Shown here: one piece after another, positions 54,701-64,000 of the stretch
Position numbering within the stretch: position 1 is the first letter of the stretch
Layout of the letters: each line of letters begins with the position of its first letter
Assembly: GCF_000764305.2 (NCBI RefSeq)
Contig: NW_025934720.1
Location: 868,001 to 932,000 of the forward strand
DNA: 64,000 nt
Origin: Hyalella azteca
Lineage: Eukaryota > Arthropoda > Malacostraca > Amphipoda > Hyalellidae
Direction of reading: 5' to 3'
The notes under the pieces: generated by a model
Databases searched by the model: none
What the model was told of the DNA's origin: nothing
Seen by the model: the letters and a program-made list of their open reading frames with translations, nothing else
Made by a program: the position numbers and the translations under genes

Positions 54701-57700
54701 CCCAGAGGTATTTCATGTTTTGTTTTTCTTGGCTTGCCTTTGCTTTTCTTGACCTGAGAAGCTACTGAGAGGCTCCACGAAGTCCATTAGGCTCAGAACT
54801 TGAACCCAAATAAGCTCCTGAGATGCTAAAGTCGCCAGTAAAACTGGAAAATCCGACCAGGTCGACGAGTCGTCTTTAGTTTCGTCTCGGAAATTTCAAG
54901 TTAATTTTGGTTTGTGACCGCATTTATGCTTATTATTTAATGAGTTATGATCTCCAAAATTAGTTCCAGGACCTCAAGATTTCTGAATAATTTAATATTT
55001 TTCGTTTATTTCGGAGCTTCGTTCTTTTTTATATCATAATTAGGGCAGCGCATCTTTTGTAATTTGTGACGGATTTTGTTTGTGACGTCTGCAGCCAAAA
55101 TTAAAAAAATATTTCATGTGTATTTTTGATTCTAATTTTATTATAACTATAGTTATTGTTGAGTTTCTCGGAGAGTTAATGAGTATTTAAATTTTAATCA
55201 ATTAGTTAATTATTACTCAAATAAATTTTTATTTAAGGAATCATTCTTACGACGTCTTTCTACTTCGATTAACTATCTTCACCTATAAATCATCTCTTCA
55301 CTGATAAATCATCTTACGCTCGGTAGTACGTACATTAATTGCGAGAGGAAATAAGTAACTTGCCTCATAAACAACCATACAATTTACCACTCATATTTGA
55401 ATGTTCGCCATCTGCAATTGTTGTCATGAAATAAAATTAAAATTAATCGTTGCAAATTAAACTAAATATGCCTTTCCTATCCCATTCAACTATATTAAAA
55501 TAAATTCCATATGAATCAAACCCGGTTGTTAGAATTTTTTATTCCATTTTAAAAGTAGAAAACTCCTTTTGTTTCTAAAGGCAGAAATTTCCAAAGAAGA
55601 ATCCATTATTAATACCGTTCTTAAATATTTTTTATTGTCGTCCATGCAAGAGTCGCGTGAGTGATAGCCTAGCCTTGATCTGGCTGCGTAAAAAACTGCC
55701 TCCATTTCTTTGAAGAATGGAGCTATTCCACCCCAGATTGGCACCGACCACGGCAGGCCTTCCATCTGGCCGCCTTGCTACCATGCTTCCTCATTCTTAT
55801 CTATAGTTCTTATGCAGAAAATTATAATTTTTACGGCTAACCTTCGTTGGCTTTATATTCTAAGAGGCAGAATTTTTTCAAGTGTGTTTTGAAGTGAAGT
55901 TTTTTTCAAGTGTTTTTCAAGTGTTTTGAATAATGGTAGCAGTTAATATTTTATGAATTATTTGTTCGTACTATCGATAATTTAATTTTTCCGATTTGAG
56001 GTACATATTTGGCAAAGAAAATTCCCCCCGTTTGATGGCCATCTGAAGTATTTTTTCCTTTTACAATTATAAATAGCAAGACAGTTGACCCCTTCTGTGT
56101 ATTTTTCTTTCTAACGTATTAATTTATTTGTTCGTTTTCTATCGCCAAATGTTTTTTCTAAACCAGTCATCATCTTAAAATTATATATGTAACTGTCTCT
56201 CAAATGAACATGTTAGTAAAAAATGTGTTATTTCTTCATTTATGAGAGAACTTGCGCGGAAACGGAGCAAACGTGCGGATGAACTTTGTTCCCTTTTATG
56301 CCTCGCAAACCGTCAGCTCACGTCAGCGTTGCCTATGAAGCAATTCTTCTCTATTGAACAATGAGAATAAAATAAAAATTCTATGAAACAATTCATCTCT
56401 TATCAACTGACAGGAAGTTCTTGACATTTAAGGTTTCCGTGTAGATTAATGAACCCACTTGATTCTATTTAATTAAATATTTTTTTTGCTCGGTTCTCAA
56501 TTGCCATCAATAACTTCTCCTTTAGTTTAATTTGGGCAAATTCTACCTACCAGTTAATAGTTAATTACAATATAAGACAAAGCAGACACTGTACCAACTG
56601 TGAACCACTCACCATTACTCGCCTTCTGTTCGAGATAGTGTCTCAACTGCGACGGTTGACTTCTTCCTCAATGAATTCCAACTTGGCGGCCATAACTTGG
56701 CTTTAGTCTTGCAGCGTCTTTAATTTGCTGCAGCTTAAGCATCTTCGGTCCGCTGAGCCCTAACTCGGTCTTTGTTTCTGAAGAGCCTTAATTTAGACCA
56801 CGGTGCCAACCTTTTTTGCCCCAAATGACTTAAGCACAAGCGTTTCTCGAGTGTTTATGCAATAATTTTTGCTTCGTAGAGCTCGATTAAAAAACCGTTT
56901 CCTATCCTTGTTTTTCCAAACTTTTTTTCGATGCACAGAAAAGTCATCGGGAACTTATTGATAACTCAGATATCGCATTATGAACTTCACCTTCAATAAC
57001 AATTTACGCTAACCAAATTAAACTCATCTGACCTCATCCTTAAGGCTCTTGGTGTGTGGCTGCTGCTGGACTGTAAATTCGCAATCAGAGAAATGAGTGT
57101 GAATTTGTCCAAATATCGATGCTTATTTATGTGGTTGTGTGGGTCTTCCTGATCCGGAGTCGCCCGGAAAAAGGGGCGTATCAGTGCTACATCCACTATG
57201 GATATATAGCGGAAATAAAAGCGGGGTAGGTAAGAAAGTAAGTAAGAATTTGGACAGAACATTTCATTTGTCTCTATGAGTGTGCACCACAGGCCAGGTT
57301 GAGCCTGCTATGATCCTTCAGATGAAGGTAGGCTATGGAAATTAAGGAGGTTGTGGAGAACCGTGGCTCCGGGTGGTGAGCTTGTTTCATGGAATGCATT
57401 ATTCATAGACTCATGGAAGGATTCATTGAGCACGGGGACGCCTAAAAATTACTTAATCAGATCCAGATTTATTTAATTTGTGAACTTTCTAGTCAATTAT
57501 GTTCACGCTATAATCTATCACGTACTGTTTGTCCCTCAACGGCATTAAAAACGGTAACCTTAATTTTTGACGCCACAATAATTTTTTTTATGCAGATTTC
57601 ACGGAAAATTGCTAGCTCACTTTAGATACTAATTTAAATTCAATGCACTTTAATATTTAATTTGAATAAATATTCTTATTCTTAACTAATCGAGCAGCAA

Positions 57701-58235
57701 AGAGCACACAATTTTGACACCTTCAATAATTTTCTTTGCATGAGCATCCTAGGCGCGTTTGCTTGTCTGTCGAGACCTGATGAAAAACATTCATCTCTGC
57801 CCTGAATTAATCAGCAGTGTCCTGTAATCACGGAGAGTTGCCTTGTTGGTGCGTGCGATGCGAATATTGGCTCCTTCAGAGCTGTTTTGCGTAACGTTGC
57901 TTGCTGAGCCAGACTTGTGTTCAGCTGAATTTCCTGCTCTGTGAATGAGTCTACCGCTTGAAAACATTAAGAATGCTCAACTAATCTTTTTATCATGAAA
58001 ATAAACATTAACGAAAATTATTGCTATTCATAACAAGGCATCGCCTGATTATGAAGATATACTCGCCACTAATTTGTTTCGCAGAGAAGTTTAATTAATT
58101 GAATCGACAAGTTCGGTGCACTAAGCAAATTAGTTTAAGAGAAAGGAACATCGCGAGTTTGGCTGAGACTCATTTGCTTGCCGGAGGACTAATATGTGGG
58201 CGAGCAGACGATGAATAAAAGTGATGAATCTATAA
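51751..58235. other. 6.5-kb stretch without a convincing gene
   Basis: A GC-richer flank (51751-52040) gives way to AT-rich DNA. On the minus strand, 52860-52765 (WYEKIARKQNLNVKVKNEI) and 52614-52378 (78 codons, FRRNDYDRRKVLENLF) read like protein but in different frames without splice support, so they may be decayed coding sequence. TTTTTCAAGTG repeats occur at 55876-55925 and ATGTAAAATA repeats at 53740-53835. Other frames are unsupported. Confidence 0.4.
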
Positions 58236-58302
58236 CGATGTATAAATTATTATGTATAACGATTATTATGTACGATGATTAACGATGTATAAAACGCTAG
58301 AT

Positions 58303-58389
58303 GTATGGTGTGGATGTATGGTGTGGAGTGTAAATAATGGGAGTGTAAATAATAACTCCACACCATACAAATAATGTATGGTGTGGAGT
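58303..58389. repeat. Inverted/direct repeat cluster of a 14-bp word
   Basis: GTATGGTGTGGA(GT) occurs directly at 58303, 58316 and 58376, and inverted (ACTCCACACCATAC) at 58355-58368. Two GAGTGTAAATAAT copies lie between. Hairpins can form with either direct copy. Confidence 0.75.
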
Positions 58390-58794
58390 TTGGAATAAAA
58401 AATCCTTTCATTAACTCCTATATTGAATTTCTTCATTAGGAACATAGAAAAAGTGTCAAGTCGTTCGATGAAGTTGTAATCCGATATTTTATTATTGAAA
58501 TACCATATTACTGCAGCCATCTCAATTTTAATTTGTTTCTTTATCTCATATTGTCAATGAACCATATCAGTTTGCACTGTGATAGATGTCAAAATTTCGT
58601 TCTCGCGGGTAATACGTAGGCAGAAACGACAGACAACATGACAAAAGAAACAATCGTAAAACACGCGTAACACAACCAAAAATAATCATAATTAAACGTT
58701 TGAAAAAGTAAACTAAAGTGAAGTGCAATTGTTGTTCCCATCTTGTCAAACATCCTTACGTCAAATACGTTACGCGATTGAGGACGTATTTTTA

Positions 58795-59187
58795 CAGACC
58801 TAAACAATTTCCTGTCATTAAGGATGGTCTTCTGTGGCATTCCCAGACCAATACAATTTTCTATCGCTGCGGATAGCCTTTTGCGCCATCCACAGACCAA
58901 CTCAATTTCTGTCGTTGCAGATAGTCTGCTGCGCCGTCCACAGATCCGCACAATTTTCTGTCTGCTGCACCATACCCAGACCAGCACAATTTTTCGTCCA
59001 CTGCGGCACAATCCAAAGATCCACACAATTTTCTGTCTGCTGCGCCGTAAACAGACCAGCACAATTTTTCGTCCACTGCTGCACAATCCAAAGATCAACA
59101 CAATTTTCTGTCTGCTTCACCATACCCAGACCAACACAATTTTTCGTCCACTGCAGCACAATCCAAAGATCCGCACAACTTGCAACC
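58795..59187. repeat. Tandem array: 49-bp units then 36+39-bp dimers
   Basis: Three units of 49, 49 and 48 bp start CAGACC at 58795, 58844 and 58893. They are followed by alternating 36-bp units ((C/A)AGATC, ACAATTTTCTGTCTGCT) and 39-bp units (CAGACCA, ACAATTTTTCGTCCACTGC) from 58941 to 59166, a 75-bp dimer repeated three times. Because 75 is divisible by three and the units lack stops, long frames open on both strands (up to 170 codons minus, 158 codons plus); these are artefacts of the repeat. Confidence 0.85.
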
Positions 59188-62179
59188 AAAGCTCGTCGTG
59201 CAAATTTCCAGGACCGCACACTAACCCGTCCTCCGCCTTTTGTGGTCCGGCCTTTATGACAACCCGACTTAGCTCGATCCAAGGTTTAAGACAACGTTGA
59301 GTCGTAAAATTTAAGGAATTCTCGTGGGTTTAACAAAGACACCTCAGAGCTCAGCGCTACGTATTGTTCCACTCTGAAATATTTGACTCGCAGCATGATT
59401 CCTCTTGAATTGTGCGACTAGAACTTATGGTGGCGTAAGTATAAGCTACATCTATTAAATCACTAGGTTGTGAGAGTCGCCTAGTTATTAAGAATTTAAA
59501 AGTAAATGAAATGACACAAAAAATCACTATGTATTCATATATAAATGGGATTCAGCTCTTTCCCTCGTTCGAAAATCCGGGATTATAACCGAATTAGCAT
59601 GAATAATTAACACTACCAAAAGTTACCGTGGTGATATTATAACCTGTATTGGCATTTGAAAGACAATGCGGCAGAAAATGATTGACAGTAGATTATACAA
59701 TGAATTTACAATTTTTGGTGCATCGTAATTTTGCACCTATTACGATGGAAAAATGGGTATCTCAAAAATAAGTTTGAAGTTTAAGATACAAAATAAGTTT
59801 TCGCAGCATTATTTTCTTATTATTGTTCTTCAGACTATTATTAGATGAATTTTAGTGTCTTAAATTGTATGGTGAATATAAATTTTATGCCTGATGGCCT
59901 GTTTGAGTGCCCTGTTTTGACGTCTAACGGACTATTTTCATTCCGTTTTCACTTCTCTTTATGTCTCTCAAATTTTATTTTTATCATGCAGCGCTATTCA
60001 TATAGATATTAATACAGACATACACTCGTAGACTTATTAATAAAGTCACTATGTGGTATAAATAAGTACTGTGGATAGTAGCAGCTTTACTTCAATGATA
60101 AATCAAATCTTATGAGAATAATTAATATATCATTTCTCAGGCAGAGTGTTCCTCACCTGTCTTAAATATTTTAAGTTCATCTTCACTCGATATGTTTTAT
60201 CTTGTGAGCATTTTACTGACTCATATTGATTCAGCATTTATATATGTACACTTCATACCAATGCGTGAGATAAATCTTAATTCAAACGTTGAAATTCCTC
60301 AATACTCATTTACTTCCGTCGGCGACCGTTTTCTTTTCCCCAATAAACATCGTGTGGTCATCCATTTTGAGTCGGGCACTTCATCTGGCCGAGTGCTTTT
60401 GTCTGCCGCAGCACATCTTGCCTTGGTTCCACACCGCTTCATTACACACAAGATCTTACCCTGCCCCCTCCCCCTCCAGGATGCTGTTAGTTGATCCCGT
60501 TTACTGAGACGAAGTACTTGGCTTTGAAGCCATCGAGTATCGCTGATCTTTTATGTCGAGGTTATGGCCTCTCATCTTTTTCGACACCATTCAGCTGGCC
60601 TTGTGTTGGCGAAATTTTGTCAGGGCAAAGCTTTTGATCCTTGGTACCGAGTGCCCGGCATTTTTTCTTGAGAGGGTTCAGTGAATATTTTCTTAATTGG
60701 TTTCTGGTTTGCCTCTGCATTATGGTTCCTGCTGCGGCCGGAACCATAAAATTATTATTATCATCGGCTGTTAGAATCATATGATTATTTCTAGATTATA
60801 TTGCTACATCGCATTTTCACCTCCTGGAGTATTTTTATATTCATTTTGCCATACAGATTTCCCGTTCACTACTACTTCGTACTTTCGAACATGAAATTAT
60901 TGCAATTTCTTGCAGGCTATCGTTTTCGTAAACACGAATTCCAGGGATTGAGTGCTGTTTAATAATTAAAATTTAAATGGTTCCAGCACTATTATTTATA
61001 TTTAAAAGTATGACTCTTAATATGGCTGTTTTTCTCGTACCGAGCAAAAACGGTCTCAGTAATGCACGATAATCTTGAACATGTAGATGTCGAGGTCGGA
61101 TTAAAACTTATTGCCGAGTGTTTCATTCCCAAACTAGAAACTGATGAAGAACTAAATGCATGCACGTTCCGTCTTGTGGATTTCACAATTACCAGTAAAT
61201 GGAACACGGACAGCATATATTTATTTCTAGTTACGTTAGCTGGGTTGCTATCAGGCACAACAGATAATATATTTATGTGGCATAATTTCAGATGAAGTAT
61301 TTTGTTCAAAATAATTTTTTTACTAAATTAGTCAAATTGGTTGCAATATCTTGTTATTTTGTCATTTGTTTTTTTTAACTATCGGATAATTCATTTGCTT
61401 ATCGTAATACTTTTGTACGTGAGGCCTTTAAACTAATCTGCACCTAATCTGTTTAATGTCTGTCATGCTAATTTTATGTAGAATTGTACCTCGTTTGATC
61501 AACTTCCATTGAATACGCTAAAATTTTGCATCATACAAGCTTCGTTTAGTTGCAGAAATTAACACTAAATTTACAAGAATTGACTCGAGAATTCCGTTAC
61601 AGAGATCGGGTGAGATCATCGAAAATTTTATGCACCAAAAAGGAGTGAGCGTCAAATTTAACAACCATTCCTCATTTATGTACATGCAACAAGTTTTCAT
61701 TTAAATCAAAAACATGTTCGAATTTGAATTGATTATTGCAAATCATGGGTAACGTTCCATGCCTTCCGGTCGAGATATTCCGCTTTAACCACTGATTGTT
61801 AGGATTCATTCTACTGAAGTCAAACCTTGAAGTTAGGCAAGACAAATGAAAGCGAACACCGGCGCTTTGTGAAGCCGGAAAGCCTGCTTTGGTTTTTGAA
61901 CTGATGTCACAATCAGGCGAGCTTCCTGCCTGGTGTTCTGTTTTGCCTCCGCTGCGTGATCCGAATAAACAACTTCTCTCGTAGCCAGAGACCTGACGCG
62001 GGGAATAAATAACAGGGTGCGTTCTTAGGTATAGGGTTGACTACATTGGTAGAAAATGTGTTGAAACTTTAGAATGAAAGAAATCGTCGTTAAAATAACA
62101 GGTAATCTTGCAATGTAGAACATCTAGGAATCTTTAATTTGACTGCACAGATGCTGTTTGCAATGAAAACTCGAATGTT
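59188..62179. other. Non-coding stretch with weak candidates
   Basis: A pyrimidine-rich acceptor-like CCTGCCCCCTCCCCCTCCAG ends at 60479, but all frames after it stop within nine codons. The plus frame 61062-61295 (77 codons) begins with ATG and reads fairly protein-like (LKLIAECFIPKLETDEELN), yet a 105-codon frame overlaps it on the minus strand and no domain is recognised. Confidence 0.4.
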
Positions 62180-62191
62180 ATGAAGTTGAAC

Positions 62192-62362
62192 TGCGTTAGG
62201 GATGTACGAGAGAAAGCGTGTACCAAAGTATTAATGAATTCTAATATTAAATGCATAAAGGAAGTACGAGAGAAAACGTGTATGAATATATTAATGAATT
62301 CAAACAAAAACTGCATTCAGGAAGTACCAGAGAAAGTATTTATTAATGTATTAAACTTTAAG
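62192..62362 (+). repeat. 60-bp repeat, three in-frame copies
   Basis: Units start TGC at 62192, 62252 and 62312. In the plus frame from 62180 they encode a 20-residue repeat with consensus C-I-x-E-V-R-E-K-x-C-x-x-x-L-M-N-S-N; the third copy diverges and the frame ends at 62389. Most differences between copies change the amino acid, which argues against selection on a peptide, although the frame is never broken. Confidence 0.6.
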
Positions 62363-62389
62363 AATTATAATAAAGTATTGATCACGTGA

Positions 62390-62954
62390 CTCTAGTGTTA
62401 GTATCGATATTCACTTGCCCCCCTCGGGCAACTTTATTACTGCCAATAACATGGAGAACTATAACATTCAGAAATAATCGGAAGCCTGCATTCCGTTCTT
62501 CAGTCGCCACAGAGCAATTTACAATTTACTATCCCTAAATCTTTCAGTGTCTTCATTGAGAGTAACGCTTAAACTTGCGCTGCGGACTCCAGCGCCATCT
62601 GCTTTGGTCGAGGATGCAGAGGACTGAGCCTATTGGACGCAGTGATAAAATTCTTACGACTGGCGCTCAGCTTTACCTCTTATGGCCGTGTCATAGCTCC
62701 CTGACCAGATTAGAAACCATCGAAGAATCAGGGATGGCTCTAGCGTCGGCCTCTGAGTGGCCTCCAATGATCCGCTTGTGATTTTACGAAAAGAAAGAAA
62801 CCCGAGCTGTGCACACACTTCCCTCCGAAAACTGTGCGTAATTTCTGCAGATGAACCATTCGTGCGCGCAGAGTTGGGTTGTAATCCCGCGCGAGTGTCG
62901 TACTGTTCAACGAGCAACCGTCGGCTCTGGTCTTCAAACTCGTAGTCGTCTGGA
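62390..62954. other. GC-richer non-coding patch
   Basis: The patch at 62570-62950 has overlapping frames on both strands (62575-62781 plus, 62654-62917 and 62740-62937 minus) without domains. GGTTGTAATCCCGCGCG at about 62877 resembles a pol III B box, so a decayed SINE is possible but not supported. Confidence 0.35.
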
Positions 62955-63074
62955 GCGGTGAGTGGTATTGCGGTGAGTGGTATTGCGGTGAGAGGTATTG
63001 CGGTGAGAGGTATTGCGGTGAGAGGTATTGCGGTGAGAGGTATTGCGGTGAGAGGTATTGCGGTGAGAGGAATT
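62955..63074. repeat. 15-bp minisatellite, 8 copies
   Basis: GCGGTGAGTGGTATT (2 copies) then GCGGTGAGAGGTATT (6 copies, the last with GGAATT) run in exact 15-bp register. Each unit contains GTGAGT or GTGAGA, the metazoan 5' splice-site core, so the array is a tandem run of donor-like sites on the plus strand. Confidence 0.95.
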
Positions 63075-64000
63075 TTTAAGAGGTTTCTATAGAAACATTC
63101 GCTTAGTTATCGCCTATTTTCATGCACAATTTAATAGTTGTGAGGTTTCACGAGTAATTCACAAAAGCTTTAGCTAAACTATGTAAAACATTGATTAACA
63201 ATTAATGAATAACCTAATTGCAAGCTGCGACGTGTTTCATTGATTAAATTCAATCGGTCCATACATTACGGAAGCGGGCCATGACTTTTTCATGTAGTTT
63301 TCGGCAGTGAATGAATTCTTTAGATCGGCTTAGGCTTTTATCCAATCAGGAAGCTCGAGCAATCTCATTTGCAAACATTCCTGACGCTATTCGGATTCCG
63401 CAAATTTTTTCGGACGGTCTTCCCGTCGGTTTATTGGTTAGATTACCCGACGGGAAAGAGAAGCCAAAAAACATTAAGTTAGGCCGAAGGAAATCTTAAC
63501 ACTGCACCCGTCTCTTCTGTTAGTCAATTAGGGGACTTGAACAACTTTCGCTTACTGGTTCCCGGATGCTTGTAATTCTCTTTGACTTACTTAAAATTCT
63601 TAGAGCAAACACCTCATATGGAGTATGTGCGTCTTTTGTTATCTCTTCACAGTTAGTTCTTTCACTGATTCTCCTTCTTACTTTATTTTTTTTTTTTTGA
63701 AAATTTGGCAGAAGTAATGTCGGTTTCAAAGTCGAGATCAAGTTACCGCTGGTAACAAATGGGGAACTAGGCGACTGCCCAAGTAACGATGAGGACCAAT
63801 TATAATCTTATCACCAATTGAATACTCGTGCATAATGTTGGACGTTTCACATCACGTTTATCCTCAGTCTGTTGAGTGTGCTTTAAGTTAGTGTTTTAAG
63901 TATATATTGGAAGTTATCTTATTTAATGACCTTTTTTTGTTTTCTTGGTCGGTTTTCTCAATTGAAGACTAGATACTAGATGAAAACCCTAATAATATCA
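63075..64000. other. Non-coding stretch, nothing recognised
   Basis: AT-rich. The frames 63311-63499 and 63520-63741 (minus) are unsupported. A T13-type homopolymer lies near 63685. Confidence 0.45.

Noticed and set aside
58589..59300. Long overlapping ORFs of 170, 158, 141 and 126 codons on both strands
   Set aside because: They are produced by the stop-free 75-bp tandem repeat and carry the same repeated peptides in several frames.
60460..60506. Exon after the strong pyrimidine tract CCCCCTCCCCCTCCAG
   Set aside because: All three frames stop within nine codons. A tiny terminal exon is possible but cannot be tied to any upstream exon.
62730..62900. tRNA-derived SINE suggested by a B-box-like GGTTGTAATCCCGCGCG
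   Set aside because: The only A-box-like sequence is about 140 nt upstream, too far for a tRNA-type promoter, and no target duplication or tail is visible.

Overview
The window looks like AT-rich nuclear DNA of an animal, most probably an arthropod and perhaps a crustacean. Coding sequence is sparse, splice and TATA/AATAAA signals are eukaryotic, minisatellites are abundant, and there is a decayed non-LTR retrotransposon C-terminus whose motifs (GPRLFNVLPK, TFKRRLDKWL) resemble families common in crustacean and other invertebrate genomes. The assignment is inference. No rRNA, tRNA, bacterial operon or CRISPR array was seen.

The main gene is a 980-codon plus-strand ORF at 10096-13038. It reads as one giant exon of about 2.9 kb, with a possible acceptor at 10080/10081 and a strong donor (CAG then GTGAGA) after 12991. 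It encodes a Ser-rich, Pro-rich protein with a hydrophobic/basic N-terminus, a CxxC-x6-CxxC cluster, and polyproline or SH3-type motifs. I cannot name it. About 6.7 kb downstream, at 19730/19731, a strong acceptor is fused directly to GTGAGT. This has the structure of a recursive splice site, or else it opens a short 3'-terminal exon. Between the two, on the minus strand, lie exon-like blocks (17613-19310) with good splice signals, a TATA/initiator pair and protein-like reading frames. They suggest a nested antisense gene or its relic.

A second candidate gene is a compact secreted cysteine-rich peptide at 2758-2913, with a TATA box upstream and AATAAA downstream.

The rest is repeat-rich and largely non-coding. 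Tandem arrays have periods of 21, 156 (3 x about 52), 31, 39/34, 17, 67, 28, 40, 36+39 and 15 bp, plus a (GCT)11 microsatellite. Several arrays show higher-order structure. A 251-bp MITE-like element has near-perfect terminal inverted repeats and TA flanks (42136-42390). A cluster of long perfect palindromes lies at 47800-47960. Diverged segmental or dispersed duplications occur at 510/675, 20112/22213, 48775/48969 and 50648/50814. Most other open frames are chance ORFs or by-products of the tandem repeats.
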